A stretch of DNA of 64,000 nt from Maylandia zebra (lineage: Eukaryota; Chordata; Actinopteri; Cichliformes; Cichlidae), in assembly GCF_041146795.1 (NCBI RefSeq), contig NC_135172.1, positions 42,869,123 through 42,933,122 of the forward strand, given 5' to 3'. Under the pieces are notes generated by a model. That model was not told where the DNA came from. It ran no database searches and was given only the letters and a program-made list of their open reading frames with translations. Both the position numbers and the translations under genes were made by a program. Positions 48,917 through 60,400 of this stretch are shown one piece after another; position 1 is the stretch's first letter; each line of letters starts with the position of its first letter.

Positions 48917-51900
48917 TTACTGTGTGTAAAACTGCGCAGGTTCCCATGTGTCATCCCACACTTTGCCACTGTCAGGAGAAAAACATAACAAACAACAACG
49001 ACAACCACACACAAAATAGGACAATTTAGGTTGTGACATATGACAATTTTTTAGGATGAAATATCTTCTATATTCATGTCATGCTTTATACACCTTCATT
49101 GTAATATAAATTAATCAAATCAAGTCAGAGAGTATTAATATATGTAGTAGATGTCAAGCAGGACCACAGCAGCAGCCACGATCCATTGGAACCTGCTGGA
49201 TGAGAGAGCACAGAAACTCCAGGGAAGAAGTTTAGTTAGTAACATGCATGAACTGCATTACTGAGACATGTATGTTTACAGATGGTGGTGAGGGAGAGGG
49301 GGAGAGTTTTCAGTAAAAGGAGACGTGACTGCATCTTCAACCAATACTGAGCCTGCATAACCCTGAAAGAGACAGAGAGAGAGGGGGGGGACACTAACCC
49401 CCAGCAGTCTGGTCCTATTACAGTATAACTAAGGGCTGAGCTGAACCAGCCCTAACTATAAGCTCTATAAAGAAGTAAAGTCTTATGCCTACTCTTAAAA
49501 GTGTTGACCATGTCCACCTCCAAAACTCATAATGGACTTTGGAGGTGGACAGCTATCAAGCTCCTCACAGAAGAGGAGCTCGATAGCTAAAAGCTCCCAA
49601 TTTACTTTAGTCCAAATACATGAATTCAAATTGAGTTGATAACTATTTATCAACAATATGAATGTCTGTTCCCGTCCAACAAAGTTGTTACTACATACCA
49701 TGTTGAGCAGGGCTTCCACTTGACTTTAACTTCTTCTTTTTCCTGAAAAACATGATATAAACAAACAATTAATTAAGAAAGACATGCAAGTTGCATACAA
49801 AAAGGAGCTTATAAACATTTGTGTACTATTGAATGGCTCAATATATTATACAATTAGTTTACAAAAACATAAGAACCACTACAATGCTTGTACTGCCAGC
49901 ATCGAGTGCATGTCAGCAAAGCAACACTGCTTACATTGTGGCTCACAAGCAAAACTAACTGAAGCAGATGTTACTGAATGGGAAGGAGCACCTCCACATC
50001 AATCACTCCTTCTGAGCATGATGTCAGGAGGACTTTAAAGAACGTAAACATCAGGAAGGCAGCACGACCAGGTCGTATCAGGTGGTCTGTTCTTATTTAA
50101 TGTCCTATTTGGAGTGAAATCCTGACTCAGTGGCTGAATTAGTGTAGATTCATCAAATACAAAAGCTTATGGATATTCAGTCAGGCACAGTTCAAATCCG
50201 GGAAGTCCAAAGACGCAAACAAATCTGCACAACAGCAGGCTAAATTACTTACATTTTCAACTCTCCTGTCTACTATCTCTTCATATTTGAAAATCTTCTG
50301 TGTACGGTGTTTTCGGCATTCTGAAAAATAACAAATGAAATATTTACATGAGTTCTGTAAAACTGGAAAAAATGCAAAAATTAAGAAAAAGAAATCTTAA
50401 CAAACTTAACGAACCTGTCATGTGTTTCGTACATTTACAATACCATAACGTCTAACCTTTCCTTGTCCTTTTTTTGTTTGGGACATCCGAGGTGTACACC
50501 GTAGAAATTGAGGGAGATGCAGGATGTGGAGATGGAGAGGAGGATGCAGGAGAAAGCAGAGATGAAGAGGAGGATGCAGGAGGAAGCAGAGATGGAGAGG
50601 AGGATGCAGGAGGAAGCAGAGACAGAGAGGAATATGCAGGAGGAAGCAGAGATGGAGAGGAGGATGCAGGAGGAAGCAGAGATGGAGAGGAGGATGCAGG
50701 AGGAAGCAGAGATGGAGAGGAGGATGCAGGAGGAAGCAGAGATGGAGAGGAATATGCAGGAGGAAGCAGAGATGGAGAGGAATATGCAGGAGGAAGCAGA
50801 GATGGAGAGGAGGATGCAGGAGGAAGCAGAGATGGGGAGGAGGATGCAGGAGGAAGCAGAGATGAAGAGGAGGATGCAGGAGGAAGCAGAGATGGGGAGG
50901 AGGATGCAGGAGGAAGCAGAGATGAAGAGGAGGATGCAGGAGGAAGCAGAGATGGGGAGGAGGATGCAGGAGGAAGCAGAGATGAAGAGGAGGATGCAGG
51001 AGGAAGCAGAGATGGGGAGGAGGATGCAGGAGGAAGCAGAGATGAAGAGGAGGATGCAGGAGGAAGCAGAGATGGAGAGGAATATGCAGGAGGAAGCAGA
51101 GATGGAGAGGAGGATGCAGGAGGAAGCAGAGATGGGGAGGAGGATGCAGGAGGAAGCAGAGATGAAGAGGAGGATGCAGGAGGAAGCAGAGATGAAGAGG
51201 AGGATGCAGGAGGAAGCAGAGATGGAGAGGAGGATGCAGGAGGAAGCAGAGACAGAGAGGAATATGCAGGAGGAAGCAGAGATGGAGAGGAATATGCAGG
51301 AGGAAGCAGAGATGGAGAGGAGGATGCAGGAGGAAGCAGAGATGGAGAGGAGGATGCAGGAGGAAGCAGAGATGGAGAGGAGGATGCAGGAGGAAGCAGA
51401 GATGGAGAGGAGGATGCAGGAGGAAGCAGAGACAGAGAGGAATATGCAGGAGGAAGCAGAGATGGAGAGGAGGATGCAGGAGGAAGCAGAGATGGGGAGG
51501 AGGATGCAGGAGGAAGCAGAGATGAAGAGGAGGATGCAGGAGGCTGACAGAGGGAAGATGTTGGTACAGGCTCTAAATGAAGAATAAATTCCTGGTTTAG
51601 AGCCTCTGGGTCTGGGACTGGTCCAGCATCCACACTGTCAGCAGAGGATGGTCCAGCTGCTGGTGTAGAACTTTTAGCAGGAGGTGAAGCTTGTAATTCT
51701 GAAAAATTTTAAATATTAAACATTCATTAAAATGGGTTGAAAAAATGTAAAGTACACATAAACACATAATAAGCAGTGATTTGCATGTTTTCAGTTACGT
51801 TTTTACTAAAGATACAACTGGTAAATATTGGCATCAAATAAGTCATCTCGCACACTCACTGACCCAAATCATTCAGTACAAGTGCCCTCGGGGGTAGTGT

Positions 51901-53483
51901 GACATCTGTAGTGCTTTTCTACATTGTACATTAAAAAATTAATGAGTGTGACTATAAATCCAGATAGCTAATGACTTTTTCCTCTGATGACACTACTTTC
52001 CTGACTTTGTAGTGAATAACATTTGACACTTCAAGCTAGTACTGTGACTTAGGAGTTTTGTACAATGGTGATGCTAACGACCTCAGGGAGGTAATCAGGT
52101 GACCTCTTAAGAAGTATATAAGTTATTTAAGAATCTTGGTGTTCATATTGGTAACATTATAACATTTGTTATACTAGAAAGTCTCGAAGAGAATTATCAG
52201 GTCTGGTTTTCGTGAAGATTTTTAAAATTACATTTGTATATACATGAGTGTGAAAGACCATACTATACACACACACATACAAAGCTGTTCAGGTGGGTAA
52301 CACCAGAGGTTCAGTATGGCTAGCTTTGGTGATGTGACCGACACATGGGGCGGTAATAAGGCAGATATAACACTATTTTCATGTTAGCAACAGGACATGT
52401 AGGGCAGCTGTCACCTCACAGCAAGAAGGTTACTGGTCTGAAACTTGGCTGAATAATAGAATAGAACAGAATAGAGTAGAGTAGAATAGAATAGCTGGTG
52501 ACTGTTAACTATCCTCATCCTCACCATCTTGTTTGTCTCTATGTACCCCGTGATGATCTGCCTTCTTATCTAGGGTGTACCATGAGTATCACCCAAAGAC
52601 AGCTAGGATAGGCTACCTGATAAGGACACCTGGTTACAGATAATGGACAAAGCATATCTTACTTCTCAGAAGGTGTTCATAAAGCTTCCTCATCTTCATG
52701 AGGATGTCACGTGCAGCACCTTCCGCTGGTTCGATCTGAGTGATCACGTCCCCTACTATACGGCCCTTACGGTCAAACTGTCCAAGAAACAGAATTGGTT
52801 GGTAGCCCAGGGCGTGTAGCTTTGAAACCTGCAAGAACAACAAAGAAAAACATGCAGCCAGTCTTTCATGTAAGCAAATTGATGGATAACAAACCTTTAA
52901 GTTTCACATCTTTGTTGTTTTATTGTTGTCGATAGTTAAAAAGTATTTATGGTGACAAAACCTGTAAATGTATGATAAAATCCATCTTGAAATGTTTTGT
53001 CTCTCAGTTAATAGCCGATTAAATTAAAAATCAGAAGTAGCTTAAATAAAAATAGTTTTTAACAAGTTTTTTCTAGTTGGATGTCTTTAGTGTGATGATG
53101 TTATTCTGATGTGAATAACTTTTTTTATTTATGCTCTTTTATAAATTAATATTTTATGTGTATATACATGTCTTGTTAGTTTCTTACTTCATGATATACA
53201 AGAAAACATTGACAACTGTGATTAATAAAGAATTGTCTACCAGACCAACCACTTATTAGATCAGAACTTTTAAACTTACTGACAACTGGGCTGAATTAAC
53301 CACCCTGCTCGCATTTCTGTTTTTTTTTAACAGAGGCAGCCCAGTTACTGTTTTTAAACTGTTCTTGTTTTTTTTCAATCCCTCCTTTACGTTCAGGCTG
53401 CCCAGACATCCACTGCATGTCTTCCTGTTGCAGGTGTTTGGGGCCTGACAGGAAGGGCATGGTTTGGTTTTTGGCTTTGTCAT
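48917..53483 (-). CDS. KDZ-element companion protein: Cys-knuckle, Ser/Pro repeats, chromodomain-like C-terminus, 591 aa
   Basis: Six coding exons in transcript order: 53483-53280, 52828-52663, 51698-50457, 50320-50253, 49742-49699 and 48968-48917. All introns are GT-AG, every phase matches, and the 1776 nt give one open frame. Residues 9-26 form a knuckle CPSC-x5-C-x4-C-x2-C suited to zinc binding. Residues 69-123 form a conserved-looking segment (LGYQPILFLGQFDRKGRIVG) of unknown fold. A Ser/Pro/Leu tract of about 34 copies of a decapeptide (LLPPASSSPS type) follows. Residues 549-588 resemble a chromodomain (YEEIVDRRVEN, VKWKPC, DDTWEP) with a CSTCG insertion. Chromodomains bind methylated histone tails, so a targeting or chromatin role in transposition is possible but inferred. 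The gene is convergent with the transposase. I know no name for it. Confidence 0.8.
50510..51545. repeat. 30-bp coding minisatellite, about 34 copies
   Basis: The tandem array has an exact 30-bp period (AGGAAGCAGAGATGGAGAGG plus 10 more bases per unit on the plus strand). There are four main unit types, differing at GATGGAGAGG / GATGGGGAGG / GATGAAGAGG / GACAGAGAGG-AATATG. Types alternate in a higher-order pattern, for example GGGG/GAAG pairs at 50821-51060. It lies wholly in the third coding exon of the minus-strand gene and keeps its frame, since 30 is divisible by 3. The plus-strand frames of 357-359 codons over it are shadows. Confidence 0.95.
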
Positions 53484-53921
53484 TTCTGCAAATGAAAATG
53501 GAACATGTAGGGATTATTTCAGGTCTGTTTTGGTGAAACGATTACAAAAATAATTTATGACCAAAGAAATAACTTATATTACGAGGCAGTATTACACCAT
53601 ATTTAGAAAAAAAAAATCAATTACGAGATTAAAGTCATTAATATTGAGTTAATTACGTGAATAGGGTTAAAAAAAACCTGAATTGATTACAGAAAAGATA
53701 CATTGCTAAAATAGAGCAGTACTAACATTAGCTGGGTGGCCAAGCAAGTGTCTTACACATGAGAATACATCACAAAAAAAATTAAATAAACTTTTGCAGA
53801 AGTAGTTCTCTTGGTACACAGACTGCTCTGTGAAAACATTTCAAGTTTAATATCAGTTTAATATCACTGAAATTAATATTTCAGTGAACATGCAAATTAC
53901 CCACAGTTTATCACAACTTAC

Positions 53922-54060
53922 TTAGCTAGGATCTGCCTCGTGTCCAGTCGAAAACTTCGCTGCAGGACCGTGAGTTGAAAGATACATTTACTACGACTCC
54001 CAAGATGCATTGCAGTAAAAACCATCCAATCGCCTTGCTTAAGATCTGTTGACGTGTCGC
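53922..54060 (-). promoter_or_regulatory. probable 5' non-coding exon of the companion gene
   Basis: A minus-strand GTAAGT donor occupies 53921-53916. The next acceptor (TTTGCAG, 53488-53486) is followed by AA and then the ATG at 53483, so the 5' UTR is likely split. The upstream limit is not defined. The right TIR lies 240 bp further upstream. Confidence 0.4.
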
Positions 54061-54302
54061 TAAAGGCGCGCTGTAGATAAATATTGCAATTTGTAAAAAA
54101 TAAAATACTAAAATTTGCAATTTTTAATTACATAATTAAACACTGGGCCAGTTTAATTTCGTATTATCGCTGGTTATTATTTTAGAGTAAATAAAGGAAT
54201 AACGGGTAGCACCAAGCTGTTGTTATCTTCATTTCCATAGCGACGGCGGTTGAGGATTATGGGTAGTGTGCAGTTACGGGATTAGTGCGTCTGTGTAAAT
54301 TG

Positions 54303-54814
54303 GTCTGATTGGCTGGAGCCGAGCGCATCCAAAACTAACAGGAGTGGTGAATGAATAAACCTAACAAAAGATTATGTACGTTAAATCTGCGCACTTTCAG
54401 ATCGTGAATCAGTTTGGAAAACACTGTGTGATGGCCACAACATGAAGCGATTTTATTGTTGAATTATCAGTGATACTTTCACGTGTTTTTGTTGAGAAAT
54501 GTTAACGATGTCATTAAAAGAAAGCATTAAATTAGGGAGAAAAACCCGTTCGCGGAGAGGGTCCCCGGTTCTCCAGTTAGATTGTGCTTCACGGCGTCAT
54601 GTTTCGCCGTGACGGGGTTATTATTGGAGTAAATGGATGGCTGGAGCCTCTGCTCGAAGCGTCTCTGATCGCCGCGAGCGGGTTCATATTGGAATGAATT
54701 GACAACCCACAGCGTAACATAAAAACGTGGAAGGGTACCTTAGGCGTCAGCATGAGAAGTTAAGGGACGTGACAAATCGTCATTATTTTACGCGTCGGGA
54801 GTGAGAACGGGTTG
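54303..54814 (-). repeat. right terminal inverted repeat, 512 bp
   Basis: It is the inverted copy of 39872-40418, near identical but lacking a 35-bp block present on the left. It begins at GTCTGATTGGCT (an inverted CCAAT box) and ends GGGAGTGAGAACGGGTTG. It probably provides the promoter for the minus-strand companion gene. Confidence 0.93.
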
Positions 54815-54822
54815 GTTATGAA
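54815..54822. repeat. 8-bp target-site duplication GTTATGAA, right copy
   Basis: Identical to 39864-39871 and directly adjacent to the right TIR. Confidence 0.9.
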
Positions 54823-55960
54823 AGTGTAAGTAATGTGGATGTCTAAGTTGTGGAATAAAATTGAGGCACAGGTGGCCAGAAGGGGACAGAGGAGGGGGAT
54901 GCCTCCCCTGCACCCTGGTGACACACCCGCACCCCAATGCCCTACTTGTGTGGGTGGGTGTGTTGGAGCGGGAAGAGGGAGGCAGCCGGGGATGGGGAGG
55001 AAAAGAAGGGAGGAGCAAGATGCCCCTCCCTGGGGCCAGCTTCCCTGCTGACCCCAGTAGGCACCCCCGTCCTTCGGCACCCACCAAGGCAAGGGAGCCC
55101 AGGCCAATCCAGGCCGGGGCCTACGGCAGCAGCACTGCCAAGCCCCAGAGGACCCGGGGCAGCCCACCCGACCCCACCGCAGAGGAAACTGTACCTACCC
55201 TAACATTCAATCATCTCCCAGACTACACAAGACAGTAGACACCCAGCTTAAGTTTATTCTCCACCTCTCCTATGACTCTCCCCCACCTGCAGAGTGGACT
55301 CCTGCAAGGATGGAATAAACTCCCTGTCAGTTGAAGAGCCCCCTAGTTAGGCCGATGCACCAGAGGCCCCCTGTGCCAGGGCTGAGCCCCCGTGCACCCA
55401 CCCGCCCACAACCTTGGCGACACACCAACAAGGACCTAAGCCCCCAAGGCCCAGCCAGAGCCCTAGCACGAAGGCGAAGCACCCCCAAATCCCAAGACCC
55501 CACGGCTGCCCCGGCCAGTAACCTACATCCAGCACAGACCCTCCCCCAGCCCTGCTGCACGCAGCCACAAGGAGAACACCCTCTAAGAGCAACCAGAGCC
55601 ACTAACCAGGTTATGACCACAACCCCTGGGTTAAGCCCTCCAGGGATAACGTCCCTAGGGATTCTCCAGACGCCCTAAACCCGTCCCAACCTCCACATCA
55701 ACCACAATGGCGAAGGAGGGACCAAACCACGAAAATTTCTTTTTTACTATGGATTTAATTTATATATATTCTAAAAATCTTTTCTTGTTGATCCCATATT
55801 GCATAACTAGTCTGTCAAATGGAATAAAGTCTGTTCCTTCTAATATATGTTCTAAGTATTTAATTCCTTTACAGCTCCATTCTGGAGTTGAAGGGCTTGT
55901 TACCATGAAGATTATTAAGAGAACATTAAAATTTAGTCTAAACTCTGCAGTTTAGTATAT
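54823..55960 (-). mobile_element. L1-like LINE: ORF2 C-terminal fragment and GC-rich 3' region
   Basis: On the minus strand at about 55885-55760 the frame reads WSCKGIKYLEHIL, then FIPFDRLVMQYGINKKRFLE. This is the pattern of the C-terminal part of fish L1 ORF2 (W-x2-KGI-x2-L ... F-x2-L-x3-YGI). The frame then meets a stop. Downstream (55700 to 54823) is GC-rich, CA/GG-word DNA with long but domainless open frames, read as 3' UTR. The KDZ element interrupts it at 54822. Confidence 0.6.
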
Positions 55961-56579
55961 AAAGTTCGATGACTTTTAAGTGGGATGGACTCACTCCAGA
56001 GATTAACTTCAGAGGATCACATCTAAATTTGTCAGTAGCTCCACTCCTGACCAACCAGGTCATGAAGTCATTCAAATAAGATCCTGACAGACGCACAGGG
56101 CTTTAGATTAAAGTGGGAAAAAATAAAGACTGAAAGATACTTTTATTGATCAGCTGAATGATTCCACCAGTCGAGACTTTCCGTGCGTCACACTGAAACA
56201 GTGCAAACACAGCCAGAGTTGAGCACACTAACTACATAATGACATTTTAATTGCACAACAACTCTTTCATTTTCAAAATGATTTCTGGCTGTTGATGCAT
56301 CTTCATTCATATTTCATCGCTCCAGCTCAGAAAAACATGATGCAAGTTTGTGTTTATAATTAAAATTAAAATCTCTGTTGTCTTCTGTTATGGGTATAAT
56401 CAAAAGTGTCAAAAAGTCTACACAACTATAAATACAACATTGCAATTGGGAAGACTTTTCTGGTGTTACCTACATTATGTCTTTCTTATCCTCTCCTCTT
56501 TGTTTCATTGTTTATTATTATTATTACTTTTATTGGGGGTGAGGTGCATCTGCATCACCTATTTATAACTATTATACCC

Positions 56580-56900
56580 TTGGTCTTCTATCCATCAATC
56601 CATCTAGTTTTTTTCCACTTTTCTGGGGCCGAGTTGCAGCAGCAATAGCCTAAACTGAAAAGCCCAGACCTCCTCCAACATATCCGGGGTCCAGCTGAGA
56701 GATGTAATCTCTTCAGCGTGTCCTGGGGCTGCACCGGGGCCTCCTTCTGGTGGAACATGCCCTAAACATGCGTGTCTCACCTCGACCAGTCAGATGGCCA
56801 TCCCTTCCTGATCCTGGGTCTACCAGAGGTCTCTTCCTGTTAAAAGGGAGTTTTTCCTGGATCAACTGAAGGCTGTCATGGTCCTCGGTCAGTTGACCCA
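56580..56900. repeat. unclassified interspersed repeat
   Basis: Words such as CTTCTGGTGGAACATGCCC (about 56744-56762) and GGTCTCTTCCTGTTAAAAGG (about 56828-56847), with GGGAGTTTTTCCT, are common parts of teleost interspersed repeats. No coding capacity. The class is uncertain. Confidence 0.5.
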
Positions 56901-57480
56901 TTGTTTTGGGTTTTTTAGACTTTCTACTATTGTTTATTTATTATTAGAGCCTACGGTTCTTTAATGTTCACATTACTCCTCTAACTGTATTTAGCTTTGT
57001 TTTCTGATCTAAACTGTGTCACAGTTTATTCCTGTGTTAAGTCTCTTGTATTAAGTTCGTTCATGTGTCTGTGTATTGCCTGTTTAGTTATCCCTTCCTG
57101 TTTTACTTTGATAGTTTATCTTCCTTGCCCTTCGCCTTTAGTTTTGCTTCCTTTGTCTTATCTCCTGTGATTTAGTTCACCTGTGTCTTGCTCGCCCCAG
57201 CTGTCTCCACTTCCCCTAATCACCCAGCTGTGCATATATTGTCTCAGTCTCACTTTCCAGCACACAATAGGCTCTGGTGGCCCTAGTATTCATTCATTCA
57301 TTCATTCATTCATTCATTCATTCATTCATTCATTCATTCATATTTGAGTAGGTTTCATTTTTCAGTTCTCCTTTGTATTTTGTGTTTCACTTGGCCTTCA
57401 GCCTGAATAAAAGGCTCACTTATAGTTCACCACCATCATGCATTTGTGTGTCTGCTTTTGGGTCCTCACTCTCCTCTCAA
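56900..57480 (+). repeat. interspersed repeat, same family as 18.7 kb, with an internal ATTC microsatellite
   Basis: It shares TTTTGCTTCCTTTGTCT, CTTCCTGTTTTACTTTGA and GCCCCAGCTGT with the copy at 18690-19260. A (TTCA)n tract interrupts it at 57288-57341. Confidence 0.5.
57288..57341. repeat. (ATTC)n microsatellite
   Basis: About 13 perfect tandem tetranucleotide units. Confidence 0.95.
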
Positions 57481-60400
57481 TAATCTAGAAACCTGGAAGT
57501 AATAAATGCATGAACTAGTTTTTCACTGTAACTCTGAGACAGGATGTTTCTAATTTTAGAGTAATTGCGCACGTGCAAGAAAGCAGCACTATATATTTCT
57601 TTAATATACACACTGAAAGACAGAACCTTCTCACATTTTTTCATATTGGAAAAACATGTGAGAAGTTTAAATGTGGCTGAAGCGATGTGCAGTTATCATA
57701 TAAAATATAAAAAGGTACCATCTCCTTGATTGTTGCAGTGTTATTTCTAATTACAAACCCCACCACTCTGCTGGTAAAGCCAGAATGAGCAGATGCAGCA
57801 GATGACCAGCCCTGGGATGCGTTTGGCTGATTTTAGGCTCAGTGAGGGGGCACAATGACAAGAAAGCCAGTTGCGATTGCTTTGTGACAGTGTTGGTCAC
57901 ACCATTGCAGTCTCTGCTGGTTACTTTTCAGCTAATCTTAGGTAAACATTACTGTAACAGTAACAAATGGAAGTGGAGCTGATTAGAATACTTCTCCTTA
58001 TTTTACAGTAGGCCCTTGTTGTAAGGTTACTGACACTCAACAGAGAGAAAAAAATATTTTCCATCGAAGATTTTTTTTTCTTTTTACAGTTTGGAAAATA
58101 AACAGACAAAGCTGTCACTACATAGCAGCTACCTTTTTTTTTTTGCTTCAGCAGAAACTTGCATAATAGACTCATGTGGGATAATGACTAGATGTTAAAT
58201 ATTAGTCACTGCTGGTACAAATGTAGGAGGAGTAAGTGAACAGTTTCAGTGTTGACTTCCTTCCTGATATTGTTTTTCTTTAATAATACAGTTTAAGCGC
58301 CTAACTAGACGTCACAAGCCTGACATAATTAAGGATTTTCAGGAAGACAAAGACGGTAACTGATGTCAATGTTTTGCTTTTTCAAACTGTAACAGAGCAC
58401 CGTGAGATACTGCAAACTGCTTTCCATCCAATCTGTAGCAAAAGCACAGCATCCAAAACAAATGTATGACTGTGGCATTCATAGACCGAGGATGTGAAAA
58501 TGTAATGAGCGACTGCTCATCCTTGGTGCTTTACAGACAATCTGCAGTGACAGAAAGTAACAGGAGCTCAAATTCTTTGAACAAATGTTGTGCGTCTGCC
58601 AGAAAAAGCTTTTTGTTCCTCTAGCATTTCCCTATTTTCATAGTGCACCGGCTCCTCTCTACTCCGTGTGTCGCTAAGCAGCTCTGGCTAATTATTGTGG
58701 TTAGGTAGGTGTCAAGTAGCACAGAAGATCGGCACGGCAGCATCTGCCTCACCTTCTTCAAGCAGTTTATGTAATTAGCTGTTTTGAATTGCACCTCTGA
58801 TCTTCCTTTAATTTAGTTCACCTGGCTGTTTCCAGCAGGTCACTTTATAGTGGGACGACACCGAGTGACACCGAGTGGGTTCGGGTACATTCCAAGTGAG
58901 TGCTGTAGATATTCCATCACATAAAAATATACTAGATCTCTATTATTCTTTTGTATGCAAATTTATTCTGGACTGGGAGCAACGTATTAACCAGTTTGCA
59001 CAACTTTCCTTTCAATTTCCCCTCGAATTACTGATTTTATAATGGTCTTTGATAACAAACCTTGGTGAGAGTACACAGCAGGGATTTCATTGTGGTGGAA
59101 AAATGATGGATTCATTTTCATAGGCAGTTGAGGGATCACTCTTAATTATTTCAGCTTCTGCCCTTTGATCTGATTTCCACCCAGATCTCTCGGTGCCTCC
59201 GGTGTCTTTACACATCCAATGTATTTCATGTGTGTTTTTGGGCTTGTGTCTTTGTGAGGATAGGGTGTCCTAGTTAAATTGGAAAAAAGAAAAACTCTGA
59301 AACTGGTTGTTGGTAGTGAATTCAAGGACTACAGGTAAGGTCTTTCACTTCTTGTATTCTGGGCAAAGGTCAGGATTTCTCTTAATATTAAGGAAAGGCA
59401 AAGATTTGGTGTAATTTTAGAATTTAGATTCTCTACAACAGAAAATAAAAGTCTTTACAGTTTGTAAAACAGCTGTAACAGAACGGTGAACACAGGAGGT
59501 AAAAGAATCATTAGCGCCATGTTATCAATGCATATTTTTTTCTTTCAACACTATAAGGTGTAGCTGTTGTGTGGTTAGCACATTCTTTTGTTTGGGTTTT
59601 TTTTTTTATTGCAAAAATGCACACAAAAGTACTTTCATACTGATGTAGAAATATATGAGAATGGTCTGTGAGGCAACTGAGAGAAGGTGGTGTTATGTTC
59701 ACCATTTTCCTTTCCCATTTGTTAAGAAAAGCCATAAATCAGTGGCTAATGACTGAGCTCTTACAGGACGTTGCTGTTTCTGCAATCAGCCTCAACTAAA
59801 CACAATACCTGTTCTCTCTGACTACGACTCAAATCTAAGTCTGTGTTAGCTTCCAGCTAAAGTCCAGGCCATTCGTTTGGTTCATTCCAATCATGTTTAA
59901 ACAATGTCCACGACTTTATAATGAAGTATGATGAAGCCTAAGTAATGAGGTGGCAGTGAAAGGCCCTTGTATAGCTTTTCCCAAGCCCTTTAACACAGAG
60001 CCTTGACCTTTTTAACTAGCAGAATTAATTGGGCTGGGCTAACCTTTTAGAGCCTAGCTGTGAAATAAAACCAGTGTTCCCGGGTCGCCTCATTATACCG
60101 TTCTAGCTTTAGAGTGTGAGTGCTCCTTTTCCCCTATAGTTTGAGGACACACAGCAGCCGGTCAGCAGCTCAGATGGGGAATAAATTTCAGGTCAGTCCA
60201 ATGAAGTCCGACACCTTTAAGCCTGTTTCCTTTAGACTCTCCAGTTGAAGACTGGTCCTGTTCACTCTGTGAGAGGGAGTCATCAGTATGGTGCATGTAA
60301 ATCATTTGCTGCAGTACAGTAAGTTTTTCCTTTTCAGAAAACATTAAATACAAGTCATGTTTTCCGTGTGCTTTCAGTTAAATAATTAAAGCATCATTAA

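Larger units (their letters stand above)
39872..54814. mobile_element. complete KDZ/Zisupton-type DNA transposon, 14,943 bp
   Basis: The element is bounded by matching inverted ends starting CAACCCGTTCTCACTCCC and by identical 8-bp target duplications. It contains two convergent spliced genes: a KDZ-superfamily transposase on the plus strand (40947-46152) and a 591-aa knuckle/chromodomain-like protein on the minus strand (53483-48917). KDZ (Kyakuja-Dileera-Zisupton) transposases are a cut-and-paste superfamily first described in fish and fungi. Their genes commonly carry CxC cysteine clusters and additional ORFs. Long TIRs, both reading frames open and identical target copies suggest fairly recent insertion. 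A Tc1 relic lies between the genes, and one splice junction of the transposase looks damaged (see 42730-42836). Its insertion interrupts an older L1-like repeat. Confidence 0.92.

Noticed and set aside
49260..49363. Last exon of the companion gene at about 49358 (TTTCAG acceptor after the exon ending at 49699)
   Set aside because: Joining it loses the chromodomain-like ending. The exon at 48968-48917 continues phase 2 exactly, completes C-G-K-V-W and TWEP, and is followed by a stop and AATAAA.
50510..51545. Regularly repeated 30-bp units as a possible CRISPR-like array
   Set aside because: Units are head to tail without unique spacers, in a eukaryotic genome, and form a coding minisatellite.
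50474..51587. Plus-strand open frames of 357 and 359 codons with a Met/Glu-Arg-Arg or Gly-Gly-Ser-Arg-Asp repeat
   Set aside because: They are shadows of the 30-bp minisatellite, whose unit has no stop in several frames. The minus strand has the flanking non-repeat coding sequence and matching splice phases.
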